DNA from: Beta vulgaris subsp. vulgaris
Taxonomy: Eukaryota > Streptophyta > Magnoliopsida > Caryophyllales > Amaranthaceae
Assembly (NCBI RefSeq): GCF_026745355.1
Contig: NC_079206.1
Span: 41,711,036-41,775,035 of the forward strand
Length of the DNA: 64,000 bases
Direction: 5' to 3'
This document shows positions 21,128 to 32,605 of the stretch, in pieces. Within the stretch, counting starts at the first letter, position 1; the number at the start of each line of letters is the position of its first letter. The notes under the pieces were generated by a model. The model saw nothing but the letters and a program-made list of their open reading frames with translations, searched no databases and was not told the origin of the DNA. The translations under genes were made by a program, and so were the position numbers.

Positions 21128-22435
21128 TGATTGGTTCATTTTATTGATTATTTTTACCCCTATATTATAGTCATTTGAATATATATTACATTTATATATG
21201 AGTTTTCAATATGACTTTTACTAGTTCACGTTAATTTCTTGTATTTATTATATATATCTTATATTGGGCTTAATTAGTGTTTATTTATTTTATTATAGGT
21301 ATTTGGCCCCAAGAAATATAGTCGATCTCAAGAACTTATATACAAGCCAGTAAGCCAAGAGTCGTCCTGAGCAAATACGAGGAGAAGAAATACGAGCCAA
21401 AGTCGACTACTATTTACACAAGGCGGTAAGATAAGCAAGCGGAAAGATTACTCTGTACTACTTAAAAGCTAGTCCCTTCTACAAGAAATAATCTCACAAG
21501 ATCAAGAGAGAAAGGATACTAGCAGCATTTACAGAGTATTGGAAATAAAGATTTTTGATTCTTTCCTAAGCTATTCCATTGTTATTAGGGATATAAACCC
21601 CTATCATTCTCATTGGGAAGACTTATGCTGCTTTGCAGCCACCACAGACGCACAATAATAATTAGGTTTAGCTCTGTAGGTTATTCAGCCCTTTTCTTCA
21701 TACGACATTGGCCGGATTGTTGGTGACAGCAACAATCTTGCCTAATCTGATTTCCTTGCCTTGCTTACTTTTGTTTCAAGATTACTGGTAATTTCGTTCC
21801 TTTTAATTAGTTAAATTCTCAGTTTTTTTTTCTTTTAATTTTATCGTTCAAAATTACATAGATCTAGTTAAGTTTATTTGCGATAATTTCCAACTCGATT
21901 GCAAGTGTTCTTGTTTTGCGTTTAGGTATTTAGTTTTGCATTCTTATGATTTGTCTTTTGTTAGTAGTCGGTGATAATTTGTTATGAGATTTAATTTGCA
22001 ATTTGATCATTGGCATCTAATTTCGACATTGTCGACATCTTCATACTGTTGCTTCAACAAATTCATACAACACACATAGTATTGCTTATTGTCAACTTTA
22101 GTGCCTTTACTTTATTCATTACTTCTTTATTTACACTTTGCAGTAGTTGAATTCCTATTCAATTAGTGGTTTACTTCTTAGGTTTTATAATTTAAGTTTG
22201 CCTGCTATTTTCCATTTATAAATTGCTAATTGTCACAGTGGTATAGTGAACATTAAAGATTCTTGTTATTAGTTATAATTTTCAGTCTTAGTGTAATAAT
22301 TATTCACTTTATCGGCTTAATATAATCGAGTAAGTAATACGATTTAATAACAACATCCTTGTGGGTTCGACCCGTATTTGCTAGTGATACTATATTGTAC
22401 ACCGTGCACTTGCGGTATTAGTTTTTATTCATACA
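21128..22435 (+). repeat. 3' LTR of the 15.8-22.4 kb element
   Basis: 1,308 bp, differing from the 5' LTR at about 20 positions by eye, mostly single substitutions, plus one extra T in a T-run. Confidence 0.95.
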
Positions 22436-22781
22436 GTTACCAAACTGACACTCTTGTCATTAATAGGCAAGAGTGCCTTTTGTTAGTTCAAAAGTCCCTG
22501 CTTGCAGACACTACGTGCACACAAGCCCAATTTCGCATCAAGCATGTACCCTTGCCATCAGACATGCAGTGTGTTGCACGTTGAGTGAACAAACATTTAA
22601 ACCAAAGCAGAAGCTTATGATATGGATGGCAAAAAGACATAATTGTTCCATCATTACATGTATAAAGAATCAAAACATAGACTATAGAGAACTTACTCTA
22701 GATATTGATGCTTCTAGCCAAAAGTCAAATAATTCACCAAACAAGTGCAAAGTCAAAGCAACAAGAATATGGAAAACCTAC

Positions 22782-23938
22782 CAGAGGAATAATACCATGA
22801 CTCTGCCCTTCCCAGTAGGGAACATTGCCTTCATGATCAATAACAATATGGTATGTTTCCCCTAGAGCCTTGGGACCTACAAGTCTCTCAATAGAAACAA
22901 TGGTTCCTATGTATGGCTCCTTGTTCTTCAATAGTTGCAGAGGAGGCTCTTTCGTATCTTCGAGCTCTAAAGGTGAAACTGTAACTTTAGGTGTGATAGC
23001 TTCTTGCACGGATATGCAAGATACAAAATGTTTTCTCAGTCTTAAGTTCTTTGCTTTCAAGTTCAATTTATAAACAAGATCCCATGATTTATTGCCAAAG
23101 CTGACATTGTATTTCTGCAAAATAGGCAATACTTACAGGTTGTGACTTGTGAGATTCAAAAGCAAAAGCTTAGCAATTCAAGTAGCCATATCTTAAGAAC
23201 ATGTAATGTCGTTTTCTAGTCATAAGTGAAATAGATTAACTGAAGAAACTAACATGATAAAGATGTAAGGTCCAAACCACAGTTTGGATGTTATTTTACA
23301 AGAATTACAAAACCATATGGACACTCGAATATGCTTGCTAAATATATAGCTGGACTAGGTTATGACAACAAACTACTAAAAGTTCTATTCATTTATATAG
23401 CTGGACTAGGTTATGACAACAAACGACTAGGGGACATCTTCAAGTTCTATTCATTTATAGGCTTCATCAGCAAGGAAACAGTTAAAATGTGGGGAACATA
23501 AACGTTTTGAGGATGGGGAAACCTCGTGTCACAATAGTTTCTGTGCTTCATAGGTTATGACAACAAACTACTAAAAGTTCCAAGATCATGCAAGCTATAG
23601 GCCTTAGTTATAGAGTTCAACAGCCATACATCGTAGACATATTCAAGCATCTTTAAACAATAACAGAATTTCAAAGAGCAACAGATAACATGCATCATAA
23701 ATTTGTAGCATACAACACAAAATATATGTTCACAGTTCAGTAACACTCTATGTACCAGATATTTAAACATACTTACGAAAATTCATAAAGATTAATGATA
23801 GATACTTCAAAAACCCTCTATAAGCAAAGCTATCAATCAATGATCAATCTACTAATTAAAATAGCATAAGCTGATTAAGTACCTTAAACACATATCCTTT
23901 CACAAATGAGTCATTTGTAACTGGGACAGCAACAGAGA
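22782..23938 (-). pseudogene. Root-type ferredoxin-NADP reductase, N-terminal fragment
   Basis: Two consecutive exons are visible: 23883-23938 (SVAVPVTNDSFVKGYVFK) and 22782-23114 (from [13 protein letters not shown] to [10 protein letters not shown]), with AG/GT borders and matching phase. The second contains [34 protein letters not shown] and [17 protein letters not shown], the start of the FAD-binding domain of plastid FNR in the root isoform, which passes electrons from NADPH to ferredoxin in non-green plastids. The first coding exon with the start codon was not found. The rest of the FAD domain and the whole NADP domain are absent from the window: downstream lies the complete retrotransposon, then other repeats. 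The usual PPG at the second exon's end reads PL here. The remnant is best treated as a truncated gene, although the visible frames are open. Confidence 0.8.
23335..23580. repeat. Partial tandem duplication, three copies of about 30-50 bp
   Basis: TAGCTGGACTAGGTTATGAC with the following ACAACAAACTACTAAAAGTT occurs at about 23348 and 23397, and a shorter copy lies near 23551. It is in the intron upstream of the main FNR exon. Confidence 0.75.
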
Positions 23939-24094
23939 CTTAAAAACAAATTGTACAAAAGAGATTGACATGTTAATCATATCATAATCAAGCTACTAAC
24001 GTGGGTTTTAGTTCTATAAAGACACCCATAATAAAATTTTATTCAAGCGAAGAAATGTCCAGCATTTATGCAGTCATTAAAGTTCAAGAGTCAC

Positions 24095-24498
24095 AAATTT
24101 CACAGCGAAAAAAAAAAACTAAACAGTAAAAATTCAATTAATACCTCAACAATCCAGATGTTAAAGAGAAGAAGACGCCTAATACATAAATCACCAAAAA
24201 AATGTATCAGAATTTGAAATTTATCAAAATCGTGGTCTATTCTTTATATTTGAATTAGAGTAAAGTTTGTAAAAAGGTAAAAGAACGGAAAATCTGAACG
24301 AAAAAATCAAGAACTCATATGAAATTAGGGTTTCATATGAGAAACAAGCAACAAAAAATGCAAAACAACAAATGTCAAAAACAGCAGATTCATCAGCAGG
24401 GAAAAAGGAAGCAAGATCCGATTCCAAACTCGCCAATTTCACAGTGAAAAAAAAAATGAACGGTAAAAATTCAATCAATACCTCAACAGTCCAAATGA
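24095..24498 (-). repeat. Duplicated 66-bp segment with possible splice donor
   Basis: 24095-24160 and 24433-24498 are close copies, about 338 bp apart. On the minus strand both end in CTGTTGAG or TTGTTGAG followed by GTATT, a donor-like site, so the non-coding first exon of the FNR gene may have been duplicated. Neither copy gives an open frame into the 23883-23938 exon. Confidence 0.5.
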
Positions 24499-24659
24499 AG
24501 AAATCGAGAGGATCAGACGGTCAGGCTTTTTTCATCTCCCAAATTACACAGTTCTCTGCAAAAATTCAAAACCGAGACCCTAATTTCACAGATCAACCAT
24601 AAAATTACTCAGATCAACTTTACCAAAAAATCATCAAAGAAATCAATATAATAGTAATG

Positions 24660-24840
24660 AAAGAATTACCAGTGAAAAATTGGGAGAAAAATTGACACAT
24701 AAGAAGAGAGACGTGAAGAAGATGTGAAGAAGAGGAAAGAGGAGAGAGGAGAGAGGAGAGAGGAGAGAGACGTGAAGAAGAAGAGGAGAGAAACGAAGTG
24801 AAAAGGAGGGAGAAGATCAAGAGAATCGTGCAGCTCATAT
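24660..24840 (-). promoter_or_regulatory. CT-rich leader region, probable FNR promoter/5'UTR
   Basis: On the minus strand this is a long CTCTCTCC pyrimidine patch, typical of plant core promoters and leaders, 0.7 kb upstream of the first recognised FNR exon. A donor-like CACTGGTAATT lies just downstream. No TATA box is obvious. Confidence 0.4.
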
Positions 24841-25052
24841 TAGGTTAGAGAGGGAGGGATAGGATTGCCCACTCCTTAGGAACAGTGAATTTCAAGGAAA
24901 CGTGACTCATAACACTATTAAAATGAATAGTTGCCCATTTTCCGACTTTTAAAAAGTTAAGGATTAAGGATTTTGAGTCCAGATAATAAAGTAGAGATAT
25001 AAAGATTGGATGAATAGAAAATGGATTAAAAGCATGTTGAAGGATGATATAC

Positions 25053-25196
25053 CTTGCCATCATCAGGGAGAGCAAGGGAAGTGGAAAGAAGTGAGTAGCC
25101 AGTGAAAACACGATCTCCAAGGTGTTTTTGGCATTCATCAACTTTAACATGATTGAAAGAAATTGTGCTTCATCAGCAGGAACATTGATTGTGTAC
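25053..25196 (-). pseudogene. Caffeoyl-CoA O-methyltransferase, single frameshifted exon
   Basis: From the AG at 25197-25198 the frame reads VPADEAQFLSIMLKLMNAKNTLEI. It then shifts: one G is missing around 25108, after which the next frame reads VFTGYSLLSTSLALPDDGK up to a GT donor at 25052. This is the first SAM-binding region of CCoAOMT (DEGQFL, INAKNTMEIGVFTGYSLL), an enzyme of monolignol synthesis that methylates caffeoyl-CoA. No other exon was found on either side. The single-base loss and isolation point to a pseudogene fragment. A sequencing error is the alternative for the frameshift alone. Confidence 0.8.
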
Positions 25197-26009
25197 CTAA
25201 AAAGATAAGAGACAATATGCACCCTTGACATCCATGCTACCCACATAGCTCTAAGCCTCTACTTATAAGTCTTAAATATGATAATATAAGAAATAGTTTA
25301 ATAAGAGAAGAGTGAAGCACGCATATTGAATAGCTTGGAGTTGGTACGGTACAAATAAAAGTTCGATTGAAACAAACAGGGGGATAAGTCTTCTGTAAGT
25401 GTGCTTGATGGTGCACTATTAGCTCATTTATAAACACTTCCATCACAGGGTATTTCTCAATGGAATAAAAATGGTTGGAAATTTGTTTTCCTTCACGACA
25501 CATCAATTAGGTAAAAAAGCTCCAAAAGGGGTGAGATAGCACGAATGCACGAGACAATAAAAATCTACATCACGGGAATTACAACCCTATACTATAGTGT
25601 TATTATTATATTGCGAAACCAATCAAAGGAATTAAACCAATCCCATATATCAAATTGGGCCCCTCAACCATAGTGTTAGTGTACTATCAAACCAATCATC
25701 TCGAACAAATAATTCGCCACATGCGACCATGACAAAAATATCAACAATGAAGGCCACTCAAGATGGAAAAGAACATGTGGAACGTTGTGATCGACTTGGG
25801 AGCATGTTAACACGATACAAAGAGCTAAAAATAGAAAAATTGAATTAGATATAATTTGACAAACTTTTAGCCAAAGGACTTAAAACAGCCACAGGCCCAC
25901 AAAGTCTGTAAATATTTCTACAAGGTCTTCAACACTAAGGTCTAAGCTCAATCTAATTGACTAATTCCAAACTTAATCAGCAACCTGTGATATAACAAAA
26001 GCACAAAAA
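25197..26009. other. No recognised feature
   Basis: AT-rich sequence. The minus-strand frame at 25237-25506 has no similarity I recognise, in particular not the CCoAOMT N-terminus that would be expected there. Confidence 0.5.
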
Positions 26010-26014
26010 TCAGT

Positions 26015-28615
26015 TGTAATCTCCCATAAATTTATGGATTTTATAAATATATTTTAGTATTTATATATTTATATCTAAACATAATTTAGTTCGAAATGAT
26101 TTATTTATTTGAAGAAGGTTGACCATTTTGAAAGTCAAATAAATTATTCTAAGGATTTAAGGAAGTTAAAATATTTTTGTTAGGGTATGCTTTGAAAAAT
26201 GTTTGAAATACTAATTGAATTTGGAAAACAAGTTTAAATGGGCTTGAGAAACCCAAATTCTAAGTGGATTAGGAAGATGATTTCTATTGATGTTGGGAGT
26301 TCTAAATCATAAATCCTATTCATCATAAAGCTCTATTCAAACCAAATTGCCTTTTCCTAAGTTCAAAAGGAAAGCCTACTTATAAATACCTTAAACCCAA
26401 TTATTTTACCACACAAATTTTCTCTTTCCTCCTCACACTTCCCAAGAGCCGGCGCCTATTCCTTCCCTTTCCTTCACGATTTTCTTTTTCTTTCTTCTAA
26501 TTTTCTTTCTTTTTCTTCAAGAAACACTTTCTTCTTTGCCAAGAAACACTTTCTTCTTCGCCAAGAAACACTTTCTTCTTCGCCAAGAAACACTTTCTTC
26601 TTCGCCAAGAAACGTCACCACAACACCACAATCATCACCATCACTGCCGCCTTGCTGCCGGTGCTACTACTGTGTGATTGGCGTCCCTTCCTCCATTGTT
26701 TCCTTTGATTTGTTGGTTAATTCTTTTCTTCCTCCTCAAGTTTTGATTAAAGATTATGTTTTTATTTTTTGTTTTAGTACTAACTATGATAAGTGACTTT
26801 AATTTACTATTTTAATAATGAATATATGATTATATAAATTATGTATTGAGAGAATAAAATTTCAGATTTGATTATTATATTTAGATTGAGTTTTTAATTA
26901 TCAAATCATGAACTTTTATGGTGTTAAAGATTGGAAAATCATAGTAGCATATTATAAACTATGAAGTTCAGTTAACTTATGAATTTAAGCCTCTTTAAGT
27001 ATGTTTAAAGAGAGTTTTAATATTTCATAAGTTGCTGGAATTTTAGAAAGGTTATTATTTATGGAGTTTTATGGATTTTAATGACTAGTGTAGTAGTACT
27101 ATGCTAGGTAAAATAAGTAATTGAAGTTTTAATGGTAAAAACAACTTTTAAATATTTTTTTAAAAGAGGATTTAAAGTATATTGACTTTGAATTATATTG
27201 GTTGTTTTAGGCGGAGATTATTCAGTAGGCGATTTTTAAGGTGATTAAAGATGGCCGACCAATTTGTTTACACATGGTACGTACATACCTATGTGTCATG
27301 TGATGCAGTATCACGATATTAGGAAGGAAAAGTTGTACTATCGTGTATAGAAACTTTGTAAGTTCATATGTGAATTCTATTATGATTGGATTTTACATGT
27401 TTTATGTCTATGTGCAAACATGTTGATTATGAGTTGATTATCATGTTTGTATGGAATATTTATGCAAGCATGTTGGTTGGGAACTTTATTTATTAATTCA
27501 CATGGAGGAATTAATATATTTATTAAGTTGGATCATATTGAATCATGTGTTCCCTTATATTATTATGCTCATTACTTTATGAGGACTATGAGCCTTATTT
27601 GATAAGTTGATATTTTATGCCTTTGGAAGGTAAGTTGGTTGTTGGCTAGGTTCAACAAATAAGAAAGATTGGAGTAAAAAGGAATTAATCTTGGATCGTA
27701 AGTTGTGTGATCACTTATTTGATCCTAAGATAAAAAGGATTTCAGATGTGAATGTTTGATTATATGCATCTGTGTTGATTGTGTGTCATAACAAGTAATA
27801 ATTTGTAAATCACATAAAGTGTAACTTGGATAGTAAAAAACTTTAGACTGGTGCACGTCTAAAGTTGGACAATCAGAAGATGGGGTACATGATGAGCGTG
27901 CCATGGCTTTTTTCGGGAAATGAATTGATCACCATTATTCCTATTTTTCAAAGGTTCCTCGATATCGCAAGTCATTCTGAAATACAGAGTCGCGTCCGTA
28001 TTTCATCCTCCTAGGTGAAGGCAAGTTTTAGTTAGACAACTCGGTCCAATAACTATTCCATTAAAATAATAAAAAGATGGTTAAAGTTTAGTTCAGTGAA
28101 AGTTATCTGCAGAATGTTAGATTGTTATTTATTATTTATCCATGCTTATTATATTATTTATTAACATGTTAGGAATGTTGTGTATTATTCTGTAGTACTC
28201 AGCTTTGCTGATTACGTGCTTTGTTTATGTATGTTGATCATGACTTTGCCTTATTGATCCTGTGATGACCCATTTCGGTGAGAAAATTCTTTAGAACATT
28301 GACATCTACAGGTTTACAGATGTTGTATCATGGGGATCTGCAAATGGAGAGCTTGTGTAACAACTTGTTTTATCTATTGCTTTAGTAGGAACATATTATT
28401 AAGTTTGGTTTTGAAGTTAATATTTATAGTGTGTTGGTTTTAAGTACTTTGTTTATTTATTATATTTAAAGCATGAAGTTTAGTTATATATGTTTTCAGC
28501 TGCAGAATTCTGAATAAGTCGATACGTTATCACACGGGCGATAGTGCTTTGGTAATTCTCTATGTTTTATATTGAAAAGGTATTTTGTAAAAGAGAGAAT
28601 TATCGGGGTGTTACA
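26015..28615 (+). repeat. Long 5' LTR (2.6 kb) of a gypsy-type element
   Basis: It begins TGTAATCTCCC and ends GGGTGTTACA, followed after three bases by an initiator-Met-type primer site. A polypyrimidine leader and a 22-bp minisatellite lie at about 26480-26612. Length, ends and primer suggest the Tekay/Del group of chromoviruses or a non-autonomous derivative. The 3' LTR was not found. Confidence 0.75.
26516..26612. repeat. 22-bp minisatellite, about 4.4 copies
   Basis: The unit GCCAAGAAACACTTTCTTCTT(C) repeats with period 22 from 26516 to 26612, inside the LTR. Confidence 0.9.
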
Positions 28616-28618
28616 AAG

Positions 28619-28632
28619 TGGTATCTGGGAGC
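28619..28632 (+). other. Primer-binding site, initiator tRNA-Met type (mutated)
   Basis: TGGTATCTGGGAGC follows the LTR end. It resembles TGGTATCAGAGC, the usual Met primer site, with changes in the middle. Confidence 0.65.
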
Positions 28633-29317
28633 TTTAGGTTATTTTCAAAACTTTTAGGCGCCTAAGTAACTTGCTAGTTATTTAAATAAACTTATTTGAA
28701 TTGAGCTCCTACTTATTCGTTTTGAAACACGTTATTAATTTAAATTAACAAAAGGAATATATTATTCTGAAATTTTTATAGCACCAAAATTTTTTTAAGG
28801 TCCGAATTATTTTTAGTTCGAATTTTTTTTTACTATTTTATTCGAACTTTTATTTTGCTCGTATTTTTGTAAGGTTCGAAATATTTTTCAGAATAATATT
28901 CCAAAAATATTTTCGGTCCGATTTTTTTTATGTCTGAATTTTTTTTTATTCGGTATTAGTAGTCGAATTTTTTTTCCTATGACACTTAGTTATTATTATT
29001 TTATTTGAAAATTATGATTAGTTATAGTTTTACTTGTTGTATTGTGAGAATGGATAGTATAGGAAGGACATGTAGGATAGAAATATTATATGCTTGCATT
29101 GAATAGTTAGTTCAGCATGTTAGGATTTTTCTTCCCTGCTAACTGTTTATAATTATTTATCTTCCTTTCTAACTGTTTATATTTTTTTCCTGCTCATTGT
29201 TACATTCTTGTGCCTATGATGTTAATGGTAACTCTTTATTGTTATTGTTGGGAATTGCGTTCAGGAAGAGTACTAAATATATTATTGAATATGTTTATTT
29301 CTTATAGATCCTTAACC

Positions 29318-29728
29318 ATGTCTGCAAGAGTAGGAAGTTACCAAAATCCTATTGTAATAAGTGATGATGAAGGTGATGATAATAATATACCTGTCAATGA
29401 TGAAAACTATACCAGTTTAGATTGGAGTATGCGTACTGTATTAAAATCAGGTGTGACCAGTGATGATGAGCTCATTGTGGAGTTCGACCATGCTAGGGGT
29501 CAGACCAGACTAGACATTTACCGTGCTTCCTTCGGGTATGGAACTGAGTCAGAATCAGAGGATGAAGAGTCTCAACCTACAAGGAGATCTAAAAGACGAA
29601 AGAGATATGTCGACTATTATGATGAGGACATAGCTGAGTTTGAAGATGAGATCTTCACGCCTGACGGTACAAGGAATCTAAGGACAAGAATGATAATGTG
29701 GTACCTTAGATCACTATTTATGTATTAA
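29318..29728 (+). CDS. Unknown acidic/basic ORF in gag position
   Basis: The ORF lies about 0.7 kb after the primer site. The frame is open from 29210, but MSARVGSYQNPIVISDDEG at 29318 is the likelier start, just after a TTTCTTATAG acceptor-like site. The product of about 136 residues has an acidic patch (SDDEGDDNN), a second one (ESESEDEESQ) and a basic RRSKRRKR run. No capsid fold or zinc knuckle was seen. It could be the leader-proximal part of a truncated gag, or a separate small protein. No protease or polymerase follows. Confidence 0.4.
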   Translation: MSARVGSYQNPIVISDDEGDDNNIPVNDENYTSLDWSMRTVLKSGVTSDDELIVEFDHARGQTRLDIYRASFGYGTESESEDEESQPTRRSKRRKRYVDYYDEDIAEFEDEIFTPDGTRNLRTRMIMWYLRSLFMY

Positions 29729-30620
29729 TGTTGGATAGTTGGCCAACAATGATTAGAGTTGTTTTATAGTACCTTCTATTTTAGGAAAAATATAATGTTA
29801 TAGTAACAAATATTTATTAATACCCTTTGGAGGAATAAAAGTTAATTATTTATTCCAATTAGTACCTTTGATATTTTGAAATCCATGTGCTTGGTCACTC
29901 TTGATGTTCATTGGTCAAAAAAAAAAAAAATCAAGGATCATGGTTTGAGACCATTGATTAGCCAATATTAAAAGCTGAGCTCTTCATTTCTTTAATCTCT
30001 AAAATCAGAAATCTAAAATCAACTCTCTAAAATCTCAGCCGTTCACTCTCAAAATCCAACGGTTTAGATTATAACTTAAATTTAACTCTACAATTCCCTA
30101 CTATATAAATCCCTTTTTAACCCCCCCCATTCCTTATTCGCCTCTTTCTGATTTTACTCTCCTCTCATTCAGATCTAAGTTCCCATAATGTATTCCAACC
30201 AGTACTTAGAACTCACTCCTCAAAGCCCTCACAAATACCTTCAACTTCCATTTTATTCAAAGCTTGTCTCCCTCTCCGGTAATTAGGGGAAACCCTTAAT
30301 TTCTTCTACTAGCACCGCCTTACATCCTATGTTCATGTTTGTGGATATTGCGCTGTTCCTTCTCCCGACCATCGCACCATTGTCTTCCTTTTGTCGGTGC
30401 TTCTGCTGGGTTCTGCTGTTTGTTGTTGTGTTGTTCGTTGTTGTTTTTTTGCATGCTGTCCTCCTTCTATCCCATGCTCGCATTTCACTCACTCCTCCCA
30501 TTTATTCCGGCAAAGTACCAAAGATAATATACCTCCTTTCTTCATCTTGCTTATGTTTTTCGAAATTTAAATGTAGATTAAGAATTGGTTAATGAATTAT
30601 TGATTGTGGAATGTGATTGC
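29729..30620 (+). other. Promoter-like sequence without a recognised gene
   Basis: CTATATAAATCCC at about 30102-30114 looks like a plant TATA box, followed by a C-rich run and a CT-rich leader (30140-30290). The frames at 30329-30592 are hydrophobic, low-complexity and unassigned. A CACTA element interrupts the region at 30624, so a downstream gene may be displaced or lost. Confidence 0.35.
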
Positions 30621-30623
30621 TAC

Positions 30624-32602
30624 CATTAGTAGAATAATGCTTATTGTTGCGGTCATTAAGTGGCCTATTGCGGCGTTTTTGGCCACGTAGTAATTAAGGG
30701 TGCAACAATAAGTAATTAATAAATTGTTGCGGTTAAAAATTATAGCAATATTGGAACATATTGTTGCGGTTTCTGGATAAAACCATAACAATATAAGTAT
30801 TTTATATTAAAAAAGTACAACATATTGATGCGATTTTGACTAGAAATCGCAGCAATAGCTTAATCTATTGTTCCGGTTGTTGCCCAAAACCGCAGTAATA
30901 GGTCCTAGTACAAGTAAAAAATTTTTTTTTGCATTTCGCAATTAAATTTGAAAGATTAAAACCATTCACTAACTCATTCACCAAATTCGCAGACAAACTG
31001 AAAATGAAATGACATATAAATCTCATTAATATAAAAATAAAAAAAAGTGTGAGTGGATTAAAAAAAATCCTGTAAAATGGATCACAAATGAAAAAGCAAA
31101 TAATACTGTAAATCATACTCAACCCCCAAATGAAAAAGCAAAAATAAAAAAAAATAGTTATAACTAAATGATTAATTACAAAAAATAAAAATTATAATAA
31201 AAACAAAATTTATACTAAAAAAAATGAGAAACGGAAAATAATAAAAAATCCTAAAACAAAAAATTTACATATCTAAAAAAAGGAAAAAATAAACGAAAAA
31301 AGTGGAAAAAAAGATTTGGCCGGAAATTCACGCGTTCGCCTCTGCCCTCACCATCTTTCGCTGTCGCGCCATGGTGGTTTTGTTGTCGCGCGTTTTGCCA
31401 TGGTCGAAGATGGTGCGTCATGGTGGTTTCGTTGTCAAGTCACGGTGGTTGTTGTCGCGCATTTCCTCGCAGTGAAACTTCGAACGGTCGACAATGGAGA
31501 TGCACCGTTCAACCTTTGTCACCACACTCACCATGAAGCACGGTGGACGAACAAGGACTAAATCGAATCACAACCGACGAACAAGGACTCGAGCGAATCA
31601 CAGTCGTCGGACAAGGTCTCGAGAAAATCAGAGGAGTCGATCAACAGAGTTTTGTGTTTGGAAATCAGAGCTTTCGTGTTTGGAAATCGGAGGAGGAGAA
31701 GTTAGGATGAGAGAGGAAGAGGAGAGAGAGGAAGAAGAAAGTGAGGAAAAGGAGAGTGAGGAAGAGGAACAGTCTAAAAGAAAGATGCAAAAGGTTGTGG
31801 TTGGGTCGCACTCTCTTTTATATTTTCCCAATAAATTTCTTAGCTCCTCTTTTATAAACAGGAATAGTATATTGTGTTGTTAAAATCCCGATCCGGATCT
31901 TACGATTCTACGATTTTACGATCCTGGAGGACCTCACCGATCCCGATTCTACGTAGGATCTTAATTTTGTAGGATCTTTCGATCCTGCCCAACCACAAAA
32001 AATCACATGGTAGGATCTTAACACGATTCTACGATCCTACAACTCTACGATCCGATCCTACCGTATAAAAATCAAAAAGTACTTTCACATATTATATTTC
32101 TCCTATTAGAATTTGGTCGCATGTTACTTCAATCTTATAGTATTGAAAAACTATCATCATTTGCTAATTAAAAAATTCATTATTAATATGTGTAAATTTT
32201 TAACATGAGGTTCTCACCATATTTTAGTATAATTATCTCTATTTCACCGAATTGTAGGATCTTACGATCCTACGATCCGATCCCACCGATTCGATTCTAC
32301 CAACCCCTACGATCCAAAGTAGGATCCCGATCCTGATAACATTGGCTGCGGGGTTTCAAAGGAACTGCAACAATATTCTTACAAAATACATGGGGATATT
32401 AAAATATTATTTTTTAATATATTGCTGCGGTTTTTACAAAAAAAACGCAGCAATATGTCTGGTCGGTCAAAAAGTCAACTTTTTTTCAAAAATTTTCCGC
32501 TGAAACCATATTGCTTTTATTTTATATTTTACCTTTTCTTTTTACGTGATATATTGCTCTGTATGGGTAAAATCGCAGCAATAATCAATTATTCTACTAG
32601 TT
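30624..32602. mobile_element. Non-autonomous CACTA element, 2 kb
   Basis: The left end is CATTAGTAGAATAAT and the inverse of the right end is AACTAGTAGAATAAT, both one step from CACTAGTAGAATAAT. The 3-bp duplication TAC lies at 30621-30623 and 32603-32605. Subterminal regions repeat ATTGTTGCGGTT and its inverse AACCGCAGCAATA many times, the expected transposase-binding arrays. The interior has a GC-richer segment (31310-31880) with a poorly supported frame at 31494-31883 and a nested GATCC-rich element. No transposase is encoded. Confidence 0.8.
31878..32343. mobile_element. GATCCTACGAT-rich nested element
   Basis: Dense repeats of ACGATCCTACGATCC with inverse ends (TGTTAAAATCCCGATCC on the left, inverse of TGTTATCAGGATCGGGATC on the right). 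A hAT-like MITE is likely, but no target duplication was resolved. Confidence 0.5.
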
Positions 32603-32605
32603 TAC

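Larger units (their letters stand above)
15791..22435 (+). mobile_element. Complete non-autonomous Tat/Ogre-like LTR retrotransposon (6.6 kb)
   Basis: Two near-identical LTRs (15791-17097, 21128-22435), both TGATTGG...ATACA, are flanked by the perfect 5-bp duplication GTTAC (15786-15790, 22436-22440). A tRNA-Asp primer site, one gag-like ORF and a GTGTGGGGGAGTT polypurine tract lie between. These signals are typical of the Tat/Athila side of Ty3/gypsy. No protease, reverse transcriptase, RNase H or integrase is encoded in the 4.03-kb interior, so it depends on a partner element. By eye the LTRs differ at about 20 positions, so insertion was fairly recent. Confidence 0.95.

Noticed and set aside
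22473..23073. Plus-strand ORFs opposite the FNR exon
   Set aside because: Antisense shadow of the conserved minus-strand FNR coding sequence.
25237..25506. N-terminal exon of the CCoAOMT fragment
   Set aside because: The frame lacks the YILET.VYPRE or KELR motifs expected of that region.
31494..31883. 129-codon ORF in the small CACTA element
   Set aside because: Low-complexity Arg/Glu-rich frame over an imperfect repeat; no similarity and no splice or promoter evidence.
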